Shown here: positions 1 through 8,074 of the stretch, piece by piece | How positions within the stretch are numbered: the stretch's first letter is position 1 | How the letters are laid out: every line of letters starts with the position of its first letter | DNA from: Bacteroidota bacterium | GTDB taxonomy: Bacteria; Bacteroidota; Bacteroidia; Chitinophagales; Chitinophagaceae | Assembly: GCA_005883855.1 (NCBI GenBank) | Contig: VBAU01000133.1 | Coordinates: forward strand, 1-10,034 | Length of the DNA: 10,034 bases | Direction of reading: 5' to 3' | Notes under the pieces: generated by a model | What the model was told of the DNA's origin: nothing | Databases searched by the model: none | Seen by the model: only the letters and a program-made list of their open reading frames with translations | Position numbers and translations under genes: made by a program

Positions 1-1
1 T

Positions 2-1642
2 GGTGCAAAGGATAATGACAGGGTTGTGGTACGGCTGTTGGAATGGGAAAAAGATGGCAAGCGGCCGGTTGGAGAAGTGGTGAGCATCATGGATGAAGAG
101 GATAGCAACGACCTGGCGATGAAGGAAATTTTGCTTGAAAACGGGTTTCCACTTGATTTCGACGATGAAGCCCTTGAGGAGGCCGCAAGAATCCCTGATC
201 AAATCTCGCTGGAAGAAATTCGGAGGAGAAAAGATGTTCGCGACATTCTCACTTTCACCATCGATCCTATCGATGCCAGGGATTTTGATGACGCTCTTTC
301 GTTTCGTGTGTTGAAAAACGGAATCTACGAGATAGGTGTCCACATTGCAGATGTTGCTCACTATGTGCAGGAGGGCACAGCGCTTGATAAGGCCGCTTAC
401 GAAAAAGCGACGTCAGCATATCTACCCGACAGGGTGAACCCTATGCTGCCGGAACACATCTCTAATGCGTTATGCTCATTGCGGCCACATGAAGACAGTC
501 TTACATTTTCGGCCATTTTCCAAATCTCTCCGAAGGGCCAGGTAAAACAACATTGGCTGGGCAAAACCGTGATTCACTCCGATCACCGGTTTACATACGA
601 GGAGGTACAAGAGATCATCGAGACAAAAGAAGGACTCTATGCAGAAGAGATTTTAATTCTTAATCATCTTGCTCAGCGTTTCCGAAAACAGAGATTTAAG
701 AATGGTGCGATCAATTTCTCTTCGCAAGAAGTTCGCTTCAAACTGGATGAAAACAAGAAACCGATCGGTATCATTATTAAAGAAAGTAAAGAGGCTCATC
801 AATTGATCGAGGAATTCATGTTGCTCGCGAACAGGACAGTGGCAAGTGATCTTTCAAAAATACAGGTGAAGAGCAAGCCGATTCCGTTTCCGTATCGCGT
901 CCACGATAATCCCGATGAGGAAAAATTAATTCCCTTTGTTGCCTTTGCAAGAAAATTCGGACACAAGTTCGACACCTCTTCGCCGGATGCGATTGCGTCG
1001 TCATTCAACCAAATGTTGATCGATGTCCATGGGAAGCCTGAGCAGCATGTGCTGGAACAATTGGGAATTCGAACGATGGCAAAGGCAAAATACGCGACGG
1101 AAAATATCGGCCACTACGGCCTGGGGTTTAAAAACTATTGCCATTTTACTTCGCCTATTCGCCGATATCCGGATGTATTGGTCCACCGCGTACTTCACCA
1201 GGTGATTGAAAAAGATCTTCGGGTTGATAAGAAAATGGAAGAGAAATGCAAGCACTGCAGTGAAAGAGAAAGGGCCGCGATGGAAGCAGAGCGTTCTGCA
1301 AATAAATATAAGCAAGTGGAGTACATGCAGAATTTCTTAGGTGAAGAGTTTGAAGGCGTGATCGGCGGCGTGGCCTCCTTTGGATTTTGGGTGGAAACTG
1401 TCGAACATAAATGTGAAGGTCTTGTTAGTTTGAATAGTTTGCTGGACTTTGACGATTTTCGCTTGATTGAAACTGATTACTGCCTGGTGGGGCAACGATC
1501 CGGAAGAAAATTCAGAATGGGAGATAAAGTTTGGATAAAAGTTGTCGCCGCCAATCTCACAAAACGTCAACTGGATTATGAGTGGGTGGTGGCCAGCGGA
1601 TTGAAAGATGGAAAGAAGGGAAAGCAAAAAGATGGTAGATGA
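2..1642 (+). CDS. rnr: Ribonuclease R, 5'-truncated by the window edge
   Basis: This is a processive 3'-to-5' exoribonuclease of the RNB (RNase II) family, a cytoplasmic enzyme that degrades structured RNA. The frame is open from base 2, and the residues before the first possible start codon (GTG at 26) already match the family (GAKDNDRVVVRL), so the true start lies outside the window. The catalytic signature TIDPIDARDFDD, at bases 257-292, carries the metal-binding aspartates. The second RNB signature, TSPIRRYPDVLVHR, is near 1148-1189. An S1 RNA-binding domain begins near 1349 (FEGVIGGVASFGFWVE), and a short Lys-rich tail follows. About 546 codons are present. Family members are usually 700-800 residues, so the missing part should be the N-terminal cold-shock-like domains. 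The end of the gene runs into a 7-bp repeat. The following prenyl synthase gene is 87 bp away on the same strand. The family call is secure. Confidence 0.96.
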   Translation, partial: GAKDNDRVVVRLLEWEKDGKRPVGEVVSIMDEEDSNDLAMKEILLENGFPLDFDDEALEEAARIPDQISLEEIRRRKDVRDILTFTIDPIDARDFDDALSFRVLKNGIYEIGVHIADVAHYVQEGTALDKAAYEKATSAYLPDRVNPMLPEHISNALCSLRPHEDSLTFSAIFQISPKGQVKQHWLGKTVIHSDHRFTYEEVQEIIETKEGLYAEEILILNHLAQRFRKQRFKNGAINFSSQEVRFKLDENKKPIGIIIKESKEAHQLIEEFMLLANRTVASDLSKIQVKSKPIPFPYRVHDNPDEEKLIPFVAFARKFGHKFDTSSPDAIASSFNQMLIDVHGKPEQHVLEQLGIRTMAKAKYATENIGHYGLGFKNYCHFTSPIRRYPDVLVHRVLHQVIEKDLRVDKKMEEKCKHCSERERAAMEAERSANKYKQVEYMQNFLGEEFEGVIGGVASFGFWVETVEHKCEGLVSLNSLLDFDDFRLIETDYCLVGQRSGRKFRMGDKVWIKVVAANLTKRQLDYEWVVASGLKDGKKGKQKDGR

Positions 1643-1657
1643 TAGATGGGTAGGTAG
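1631..1657. repeat. 7-bp tandem tract over the RNase R stop codon
   Basis: Units GATGGTA (1631-1637) and GATGATA (1638-1644), then GATGGGT and a partial AGGTAG, form a degenerate heptamer tract. It encodes the last residues and stop codon of the RNase R gene and runs into the intergenic region. No clear inverted partner was found downstream. It resembles in style the heptamer repeat at the other end of the window, although the unit sequence differs. It could also be chance low complexity. Confidence 0.4.
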
Positions 1658-1729
1658 TGCATAATACGCATACCGGCTGAGATGAACTATTATCCTTTGG
1701 TTTTTATCTTTTCGGATTAACTTTATTTC

Positions 1730-2695
1730 ATGCAATCATTCGAACTGTTGTCTCAAAAATTTGCTCTCCACTTTGAAAAAACACATTTTCCTCCTGAGCC
1801 AAGGTCGCTCTATGAACCGAATGAATATTTTCTGCAATTGGGCGGAAAAAGAATTCGGCCCGTGTTGTGCCTGATGGGAAATGAGTTGTTCGATGACATC
1901 AACCCAGATGCCTGGCACGTATCTACAGCCATAGAACTATTTCACAATTTCACGCTCATTCATGATGACATTATGGATAAAGCGCCGTTGCGTCGCGGCA
2001 GTGAAACCGTGCATGCAAAATTTGGCGAAAACACCGCGCTTCTCGCGGGAGATGTAATGCTTGTTGCTGCCTATGATTATTTAAATAAGATTGAGAGTTC
2101 TTACATGCATTCTGTTATAAGCCTGTTTAACAAAACAGCAAAAGAGGTATGCGAGGGCCAGCAACTGGACATGGATTTTGAAAAGGCGGGGGATGTCGGG
2201 TTGGATGATTACTTGCACATGATCGAGTTGAAAACCTCTGTTTTGTTAGCCGCCAGCCTAAAACTTGGTTCCATATGTGGCGGGGCCTCGCAAAGAAACC
2301 AAAATTTGTTGTACGAGTTTGGAAAAAAGCTGGGCATCGCATTCCAGATACAGGACGATTACCTCGATGCTTTCGGTGATCCAAAGAAATTCGGCAAGCA
2401 AACCGGCGGCGACATAAAAGCGAATAAAAAAACTTTTCTGCTCATCCAGGCGCTAGCCACGGCTAATGCTTCGCAAAAGAAAGAATTGAAAAAATTAATG
2501 GACGGCAATGGGAAAGACAAAACTGAGAAAGTCTTGCAGCTCTTTCATGATTGCAAAGTGAACGAATGGGCTTTGCAACTAAAAAATAAATACCTGGACG
2601 AGGCCCTCATCCACCTTGAGGACGTTGCCGTGTTGTCAATAAGAAAAGAGCCGCTTAAAGAGCTGGCTCATTTTCTGATTCAACGGGAGCATTAA
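1730..2695 (+). CDS. Polyprenyl (isoprenyl) diphosphate synthase, short-chain type
   Basis: This is a trans-isoprenyl diphosphate synthase. It condenses isopentenyl diphosphate with allylic diphosphates to make precursors for quinones, carotenoids or undecaprenyl carriers. At 321 residues it has the usual family length. Visible motifs are GGKRIRP (residues 38-44, diphosphate binding), the first Asp-rich motif DDIMD (79-83) followed by RRG, and the second Asp-rich motif DDYLD (209-213) in QIQDDYLDAFGD. The first motif has no two-residue insertion, and Phe lies five residues before it (FTLIH-DDIMD). By the published size rules this favours a C15-C20 product over a long-chain one, but the exact product cannot be read from sequence. 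The ATG at 1730 has no clear Shine-Dalgarno sequence, which is normal for Bacteroidota. It could be co-transcribed with the RNase R gene. Confidence 0.93.
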   Translation: MQSFELLSQKFALHFEKTHFPPEPRSLYEPNEYFLQLGGKRIRPVLCLMGNELFDDINPDAWHVSTAIELFHNFTLIHDDIMDKAPLRRGSETVHAKFGENTALLAGDVMLVAAYDYLNKIESSYMHSVISLFNKTAKEVCEGQQLDMDFEKAGDVGLDDYLHMIELKTSVLLAASLKLGSICGGASQRNQNLLYEFGKKLGIAFQIQDDYLDAFGDPKKFGKQTGGDIKANKKTFLLIQALATANASQKKELKKLMDGNGKDKTEKVLQLFHDCKVNEWALQLKNKYLDEALIHLEDVAVLSIRKEPLKELAHFLIQREH

Positions 2696-2708
2696 ATATG
2701 TTAAGGAT

Positions 2709-3149
2709 TTAGTAAGCCACCGATTGCACGATACACGTTATGATAATCGCAATGTCGACAACAATACTTAAGAAAAATATTGGTATGGTAATTCTTGTAG
2801 GCTGTGCTGCGAGGTTAACGACCAGGGTTGCTCCCATCACTGCCATAGCCGCCATCCACAAAGTGAAATCATTCCCACTCACGCAGACGGCAAACACAAC
2901 CAGGGGCGTAATGATACAGCCATGAGTTGCCAGGGAAATTGCAAGCCATCCGAATCGATTTTTTTTCTGGGACTTACACCAATCAATAAATTCCCTGAAT
3001 ATGTTAGGATGGATCGATACTTTGTAGGAGGAAGCCTGTGGCATTTGCATTAAAGCTTTCATTTCAATAGTTTTTTGTGAACGCAAAGGTGTGAATTGCC
3101 ATGTCGCATTAAGATGATCCTCGCTTGTTGCTCGACTGATTTTTGTCAT
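2709..3149 (-). CDS. Small three-helix membrane protein of unknown function
   Basis: This is a 146-residue reading frame on the minus strand that I do not recognise. The N-terminal half (about residues 1-66) is polar and ends in a basic stretch (KSQKKNR). Three hydrophobic segments follow at about residues 67-90, 95-115 and 120-143, each long enough to cross a membrane. The segments have ordinary membrane composition, no other good frame covers the interval, and the frame fills the space between two well-supported genes, so I accept it as real. It converges on the prenyl synthase gene with only 13 bp between stop codons and diverges from the permease gene with 59 bp between starts. An internal start at Met30 or Met34 is possible. 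On this strand a partial match to the Bacteroidota -7 element (CATATTTG, 3160-3167) lies just upstream. No function is proposed. Confidence 0.6.
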   Translation of the reverse strand: MTKISRATSEDHLNATWQFTPLRSQKTIEMKALMQMPQASSYKVSIHPNIFREFIDWCKSQKKNRFGWLAISLATHGCIITPLVVFAVCVSGNDFTLWMAAMAVMGATLVVNLAAQPTRITIPIFFLSIVVDIAIIITCIVQSVAY

Positions 3150-3226
3150 TCATTCAGGACAAATATGATCAGTAATAAACACATCAATCACTTTTTTACC
3201 TATTTTGAATGCCAAACCAACGGCTA

Positions 3227-4957
3227 ATGGCAAATCATCTCTTCCGCAAAAAAAATATTCAAATCATTTTAAGGGACGCGCAGCAGGGGTTAAGTGATAG
3301 CGAAGGACATCATACCGGTCTTAAAAGAGTTCTCGGCGTTCGGGATCTTACGTTCCTCGGTATCGCAGCGGTCATCGGTACGGGCGTTTTTACCGCCATT
3401 GGTTCTGCTAGTTTTCATGGTGGCCCAGCCGTTATTCTTTTATTTGGGTTTACTGCAATCGCATGTGGTTTCGCCGCCTATTGTTATGCTGAATTTGCGT
3501 CGACTATCCCAGTATCAGGAAGCGCTTATACTTACTCATATGTTTCCTTCGGGGAAATTTTCGCGTGGATCATCGGTTGGGACCTGCTCATGGAATATGC
3601 GATCGGCAACATTGCAGTGGCCATTTCTTGGAGCCAGTATTTTGTGCGAGTGTTGGCGGGCTTCCATCTTCATGTACCTGAATGGATGACCATAGACTAT
3701 TCAACGGCTCATCATGGATTTACACAGGCAGCAGAACAACTGTCTCATGGCACCGCATTTACATCATTGGACCAGGGTTTACAAACGATGTACAATGCTT
3801 GGCAACACGCGCCTATGCTCGGAAGTTTTAAAATTATCATGGACATACCCGCTTTCTTCATCGTGATTGTCATCACCTACATCGTGTATGTGGGCATCAG
3901 GGAGTCACGCACGGCAAATAATGTAATGGTGTTAATAAAGCTTGTGATCATTTTGTTGGTGATCATTGCAGGTGCATTTTATGTGAGTCCGGGCAACTGG
4001 AGCCCGTTTATGCCGAACGGATTTAGCGGTGTAATGAGTGGCGTGTCGGCTGTATTTTTTGCTTACATAGGTTTTGACGCGATCTCAACGACGGCAGAGG
4101 AATGTCGGGACCCACAGCGTGATTTGCCCAAAGCAATGTTTTATACTCTTTTTATTTGCACGGGCCTCTATATTGTTTTGGTGCTTGTTCTTACCGGCAT
4201 GACTAATTATACCAAACTAAACGTCGCGGATCCGCTTGCATTTGTCTTCCAGGATCAGCACTCAAGAGTCAGCAATGCTTTGTCCGGAATCATTTCTGTA
4301 AGTGCCATTATTGTTATCGCTTCTGTCCTTTTGGTTTATCAATTAGGCCAGCCAAGGATTTGGATGAGCATGAGTCGCGATGGCCTATTGCCGCCGATTT
4401 TTGCACGCATTCATCCCAAATTCAAAACACCTTCTTTCTCCACCATCCTTACCGGTGTAGTCGTGGGTGTTCCGGCTCTGTTTCTGAATCTCGACGTGGT
4501 GATTGCGCTAACCAGCATCGGAACTTTGTTTGCCTTTGTGCTGGTGTGTGGTGGCGTACTCATGCTGGAAAGCCAACCGAATCGGCCAGAGAGCAAATTC
4601 AAGGTGCCTTATTTCAACGGAAAATATATTGTGCCAGTTGTACTCCTGGCCGCTTTGATTGTTGTCTATCTGAAAGTGCCCGGTTATTACCAGGGACTTT
4701 TCAAAAAGGAAGGATTGCCAATGCTCGTATTTTTTGTCGTTGCGATCATTGTCTCTGTCTACACTTTCATGAAAAATTTTTCACTCATTCCTGTGTTGGG
4801 TCTCTTAAGCTGTTTCTATCTCATGGCGCAGGAGAGCCACACAAACTGGTATCGGTTTCTCATCTGGCTTGTTATTGGTCTCGTCATTTATTTTAGCTAT
4901 GGAAGGTGGAATAGCCGGTTGGCGAAAACAAGCCCATCTAAAGGCGAACTTGTTTAG
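3227..4957 (+). CDS. APC-superfamily amino acid permease (cationic amino acid transporter type)
   Basis: This is an inner-membrane amino acid transporter of the amino acid-polyamine-organocation superfamily, close in character to the CAT/YfnA branch. The signature after the cytosolic N-terminus, LGVRDLTFLGIAAVIGTGVF, is the substrate-binding start of TM1 (the GxG region). YAEFASTIPVSGSAYTYSY and GWDLLMEYAIGN are further conserved family stretches, and FFAYIGFDAISTTAEECRDPQRDLP is the TM6/loop signature. About 12-14 hydrophobic segments are present, with a long polar loop between TM4 and TM5 (around 3670-3840). The frame opens with an ATG at 3209, but I prefer the in-frame ATG at 3227, because MANHLFRKK resembles the usual start of such proteins. 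Neither start has a Shine-Dalgarno sequence. The substrate cannot be told from sequence. The neighbours do not suggest a pathway. Confidence 0.92.
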   Translation: MANHLFRKKNIQIILRDAQQGLSDSEGHHTGLKRVLGVRDLTFLGIAAVIGTGVFTAIGSASFHGGPAVILLFGFTAIACGFAAYCYAEFASTIPVSGSAYTYSYVSFGEIFAWIIGWDLLMEYAIGNIAVAISWSQYFVRVLAGFHLHVPEWMTIDYSTAHHGFTQAAEQLSHGTAFTSLDQGLQTMYNAWQHAPMLGSFKIIMDIPAFFIVIVITYIVYVGIRESRTANNVMVLIKLVIILLVIIAGAFYVSPGNWSPFMPNGFSGVMSGVSAVFFAYIGFDAISTTAEECRDPQRDLPKAMFYTLFICTGLYIVLVLVLTGMTNYTKLNVADPLAFVFQDQHSRVSNALSGIISVSAIIVIASVLLVYQLGQPRIWMSMSRDGLLPPIFARIHPKFKTPSFSTILTGVVVGVPALFLNLDVVIALTSIGTLFAFVLVCGGVLMLESQPNRPESKFKVPYFNGKYIVPVVLLAALIVVYLKVPGYYQGLFKKEGLPMLVFFVVAIIVSVYTFMKNFSLIPVLGLLSCFYLMAQESHTNWYRFLIWLVIGLVIYFSYGRWNSRLAKTSPSKGELV

Positions 4958-4972
4958 ATGCCAGCCAAGGTC

Positions 4973-5005
4973 ATTGCGCTTTTCGCTGGTGGGTGGATAA
5001 TTTTG
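4973..5005 (+). promoter_or_regulatory. Probable Bacteroidota-type promoter before the Smr gene
   Basis: TAATTTTG at 4998-5005 is an exact match to the Bacteroidota -7 consensus TAnnTTTG. ATTG at 4973-4976 is a three-of-four match to the -33 TTTG box, with a 21-bp spacer. Transcription would begin near 5012, leaving a leader of about 105 bases before the ATG at 5117. This is a motif match only, and the long leader weakens it slightly. Confidence 0.4.
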
Positions 5006-5116
5006 TAACCAACATTAGAAATTCTTATCAGCGTCCCTTGTGTCACTCACTTGTACTGATGTAACTTCGTTCATCGATTCCAATCAAAAACTACAGCCAG
5101 CCGGCGGGGATGGGAC

Positions 5117-6121
5117 ATGAAATTTCAAATTGGTGATAAGGTTTTAATTCTGCATTCCAACGAGGAAGGCGAAGTCATAGACATCATCAACAACAAAATG
5201 GTGATGGTTGATGTAAGAGGAGTAAAGTTTCCTGCGTACATTGATCAACTTGATTTCCCTTATTTCAAGAAATTCTCCGAGAAAAAATTATTCCCTGCAA
5301 AAAAGGAAAAAAAATATATCGATGATATAAAAAAAGAAAAAGAGTCAGTCGCAAAAATCAGTGACGGCGTTTGGCTCACTTTTTTGCCCGTAATGGACAC
5401 CGATGAATTTGGGGATGAGGTGGTAGAGGAATTAAAAATACATTTGGTGAACAGGACTGATACGGCCTATAAGTTTGTATACAAGTTGATCTATTTTGGT
5501 GACTCGGATTTTGAATTAAAGAATGAAGTTCATTCTTTCCAGGATTTTTATTTGCATGATATTCCGTTCGAAAATCTAAATGACAGTCCTACATTTGAAT
5601 TTGAGTTCTCGTTGATGAACCCTCACAAGAACAAAGCAGATCATTACGAAGCATCACTAAGACTAAAGCCCAAACAACTCTTTGCACGCATCGAGCAAAT
5701 AAGACTCAAGGGTGAGGCTACTTTTTCCCATCGGTTGTTCGAAAAATATCCCGACAAATTGGTCGAGGACAAAGTTGAGCTCGGCAATCTCGCAGCAAAA
5801 GGACATAAGGTCTATGATGCAAAAAACTTAGAGCCTCCTCGTTCCGTCGTGGACCTTCACATTGAAAAAATTACCGACGACTGGAACGGACTCAGCAATC
5901 ATGAGATCGTTTCCCTGCAGCTAAAGACCTTTGAAAAATATTATGATCTTGCCGTTGCTCACATGCAGCCATCATTGATCGTTGTGCATGGCGTAGGTAC
6001 CGGTAGGCTGCGCGAAGAGATCCACGAGCAACTAAAGCACCGCAGAGAAGTAAAGACCTTCGTGAATCAGTATCATCCGGCTTTTGGCTATGGGGCTACG
6101 GAAATATTTTTTGAATACTGA
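5117..6121 (+). CDS. DUF2027/Smr-domain protein (MutS2-like C-terminal nuclease domain)
   Basis: This 334-residue protein has an N-terminal domain starting MKFQIGDKVLILHSNEEGEV, typical of the DUF2027 family found in Bacteroidota. A charged Lys-rich stretch follows (about residues 54-76), then a beta-rich middle domain, and a C-terminal Smr domain from about residue 240. The Smr signatures are DLHIEK (246-251, equivalent to the DLHG motif) and HGVGTGRLR (291-299, the HGxGxG motif). The Smr domain is known from MutS2 and related proteins, where it binds or cuts nucleic acid. The protein has no MutS ATPase. The biological role of this architecture is not established, so nucleic-acid binding is an inference from the Smr domain. 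The start ATG is preceded by a G-rich stretch. The gene probably has its own promoter and is separated from kaiC by 90 bp. Confidence 0.88.
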   Translation: MKFQIGDKVLILHSNEEGEVIDIINNKMVMVDVRGVKFPAYIDQLDFPYFKKFSEKKLFPAKKEKKYIDDIKKEKESVAKISDGVWLTFLPVMDTDEFGDEVVEELKIHLVNRTDTAYKFVYKLIYFGDSDFELKNEVHSFQDFYLHDIPFENLNDSPTFEFEFSLMNPHKNKADHYEASLRLKPKQLFARIEQIRLKGEATFSHRLFEKYPDKLVEDKVELGNLAAKGHKVYDAKNLEPPRSVVDLHIEKITDDWNGLSNHEIVSLQLKTFEKYYDLAVAHMQPSLIVVHGVGTGRLREEIHEQLKHRREVKTFVNQYHPAFGYGATEIFFEY

Positions 6122-6211
6122 AGATTTTTTGACGCTCAGAACAGATTTTCTTTTTTAATACTAACTTGTTACGGATTATATTGGACCCTCAACTATCAAT
6201 GAACGCTTGGT

Positions 6212-7771
6212 ATGCTGCATTCCCTGCCCAAAGTAAGGACTGGAATTACAGGACTGGATGAAATAACCCTGGGAGGAATTCCCCGAGGAAGACCCACACT
6301 CATTTGCGGCGGACCCGGATGCGGGAAAACGCTCGTTTCAATCGAATTTATTGTCAAAGGAGCGACTGAGTTCAATGAACCTGGAGTCTTCATCACATTT
6401 GAAGAAAAAGCCGAAGACCTTATAGCCAATGTCGCTTCGTTGGGGTTTGACTTGCAAAAACTGCAGAAGAATAAAAAACTCAAAGTTGATTACGTTCGTA
6501 TCCAACGAAAAGAAATCGAGGAAACTGGCGAATACGATCTGGATGGTTTGTTCATCAGGCTGGGGCATGCCATTGACAGCATCAAGGCAAAGAGAGTTGT
6601 ACTCGACACCATAGAAAACCTGTTTTCAGGTTTGAGCAATGAGGGTATTCTTCGCGCCGAGTTGCGAAGGCTTTTTATGTGGTTAAAAGAAAAAGGAGTG
6701 ACAGCTGTTATTACCGGTGAGCAAGGTGAAGGTAAGCTAACACGACACGGACTTGAGGAATACGTTTCCGATTGTGTGATCTTATTGGATCACCGCGTAG
6801 TGAACCAAATCTCGACACGTCGATTGCGCATCGTAAAATACCGCGGATCTTTACATGGCACGGATGAATATCCTTTTCTGATCGATGAAGAAGGCATTAC
6901 GGTGTTACCGGTTACATCATTGAAACTGGATCGCTCAGTTTCTTTAGAAAGGATCAGCACAGGTATTGCTTCATTGGACGAAATGTTTAGCGGCCGGGGA
7001 TTTTATCGCGGCAGCAGCGTACTTATTTCGGGGATGGCCGGCACCGGTAAGACCAGTATAGCTGCTTGTTTAATTCAGGAAGCATGCACGCAAAAAGAGC
7101 GATGCTTATTTTTCGCGTTTGAGGAGCCACCCGCACAAATCATCCGTAATATGAAGTCCATAAGCCTTGATCTTGAAACACCAGTCAAGAAAGGACTTTT
7201 GGAGTTTCACTCTGCACGGCCAGCTTTGTACGGCCTGGAGTTGCATCTTTCCACCATCTATAAAGTAGTAAGACAATTCAAACCGACAATGGTGGTTCTT
7301 GATCCGATCAGCAATCTCATCTCGGTAGGACTTATTAATGAAGTCAATTCAATGCTGCTCCGACTAATAGATTTCTTGCAAGGCCAGGGGATAACTGTGA
7401 TCATGACGTCGCTAACAGATGTACTCGAGGAGCGAGTAAATGAGGGCGTGTCGTCACTTGTCGATACGTGGATCTCTATAAAGGAAATCGAAGCGAATGG
7501 CGAGCGAAACAAGTTCCTATACGTGAGGAAGTCTAGAGGGATAAAGCACTCTAACCAGGTTAGGGAACTGATCATTAGTGACACCGGGCTCGAACTCGCT
7601 GAAATTTATCTTGGCCCTTCGGGAATCCTGGTCGGCTCTGCACGAAAAGAACGAAAGCTACAAAAATTAACGGGCAAGGAGCTAAAGAACCAGGAACTCC
7701 GAGAAGACATTGCCCGCCGGAGGCAGGAGGACGGAATTCCCCACAAGGCAAGACAAAGGAGAGGCAAGTAA
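6212..7771 (+). CDS. kaiC: KaiC-family ATPase/kinase with two RecA-like domains
   Basis: This is a KaiC homologue, a hexameric ATPase/autokinase of the RecA superfamily and the core of the cyanobacterial clock and of clock-like stress timers elsewhere. At 519 residues it matches the two-domain length. CI domain: Walker A GGPGCGKT (33-40), catalytic Glu pair E64-E65, Walker B Asp132 in VVLD. CII domain: Walker A GMAGTGKT (274-281), Glu pair E304-E305, Walker B Asp364. Both sites look active. By eye, the cyanobacterial Ser431-Thr432 phosphosites align with S414-S415 in EGVSSLVDT. From about residue 468 (GPSGILVGSARKE) a charged, Arg/Lys/Glu-rich, probably helical tail of some 52 residues extends past CII. 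An in-frame stop at 6200-6202 closes the frame just upstream, and the N-terminus matches other KaiC proteins. kaiB begins 3 bp after its stop. No kaiA is in the window. Confidence 0.96.
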   Translation: MLHSLPKVRTGITGLDEITLGGIPRGRPTLICGGPGCGKTLVSIEFIVKGATEFNEPGVFITFEEKAEDLIANVASLGFDLQKLQKNKKLKVDYVRIQRKEIEETGEYDLDGLFIRLGHAIDSIKAKRVVLDTIENLFSGLSNEGILRAELRRLFMWLKEKGVTAVITGEQGEGKLTRHGLEEYVSDCVILLDHRVVNQISTRRLRIVKYRGSLHGTDEYPFLIDEEGITVLPVTSLKLDRSVSLERISTGIASLDEMFSGRGFYRGSSVLISGMAGTGKTSIAACLIQEACTQKERCLFFAFEEPPAQIIRNMKSISLDLETPVKKGLLEFHSARPALYGLELHLSTIYKVVRQFKPTMVVLDPISNLISVGLINEVNSMLLRLIDFLQGQGITVIMTSLTDVLEERVNEGVSSLVDTWISIKEIEANGERNKFLYVRKSRGIKHSNQVRELIISDTGLELAEIYLGPSGILVGSARKERKLQKLTGKELKNQELREDIARRRQEDGIPHKARQRRGK

Positions 7772-7774
7772 GCC

Positions 7775-8074
7775 ATGGCAAAAAAGCAACAAACATGGGA
7801 ATTACGACTATACGTGGCGGGGAAAACCCCAAAGTCGGTATTGGCCCTCCGAAACCTGGAAAAATATTGCGAGACACATCTAAAAGGCCAATACAAAATT
7901 GAAGTGATTGACCTTTTGGTACAACCACAATTGGCCGAAGGTGACCAGATATTTGCTATTCCCACTTTGGTACGAAAAGTGCCAGAACCAATACGTAAAA
8001 TAATTGGTGATTTGTCTAATGAAGCAAAAGTATTGGTTGGACTTAATATTCGCCCGGTAAAGAAGGAGTCATGA
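7775..8074 (+). CDS. kaiB: KaiB (first copy)
   Basis: KaiB is a small thioredoxin-like, fold-switching protein that binds KaiC and opposes its phosphorylated state. The product has 99 residues, close to the cyanobacterial length of about 100. Conserved stretches are LRLYVAGKTPKSVLALRNLE, IEVIDLLVQPQLAEGDQI, AIPTLVRKVPEPIRKIIGDLS and KVLVGLNI. The prolines of the fold-switching C-terminal half are kept. At the end, VGLNI replaces the cyanobacterial IGLDL, so the Gly is kept and Asp has become Asn. An AAGGAGAG stretch near the end of kaiC may act as a ribosome binding site. The gene starts 3 bp after the kaiC stop and its own stop overlaps the next start (ATGA). It is the more canonical of the two copies, and translational coupling in the kai operon is likely. 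Confidence 0.95.
   Translation: MAKKQQTWELRLYVAGKTPKSVLALRNLEKYCETHLKGQYKIEVIDLLVQPQLAEGDQIFAIPTLVRKVPEPIRKIIGDLSNEAKVLVGLNIRPVKKES

Noticed and set aside
1001..1315. Antisense open frames of about 100 codons opposite the RNase R, prenyl synthase and kaiC genes
   Set aside because: They lie fully inside genes with clear family motifs, and their translations look like random composition.
1691..1712. Bacteroidota-type -7 box before the prenyl synthase gene (TATCCTTTG or TATCTTTT)
   Set aside because: The first has one base too many in the spacer, the second lacks the final G, and neither has a TTTG box at the right distance upstream.
4960..4990. CCAGC/GCTGG inverted repeat after the permease gene as a terminator
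   Set aside because: The stem is only 5 bp with a 19-base loop and no T-run follows; it is likely chance.
6122..6160. Intrinsic terminator after the Smr gene, suggested by the T-rich run near 6150
   Set aside because: No stable hairpin precedes the T-run.
6160..6182. -7 box before kaiC (TAACTTG or TATATTG)
   Set aside because: Both are one T short of TAnnTTTG and have no correctly spaced -33 box, so the kai promoter could not be placed.
6199..6261. Short upstream frame starting at the ATG at 6199 and overlapping the kaiC start
   Set aside because: It encodes only about 20 residues in another phase, with no recognisable content; nothing supports a leader peptide.
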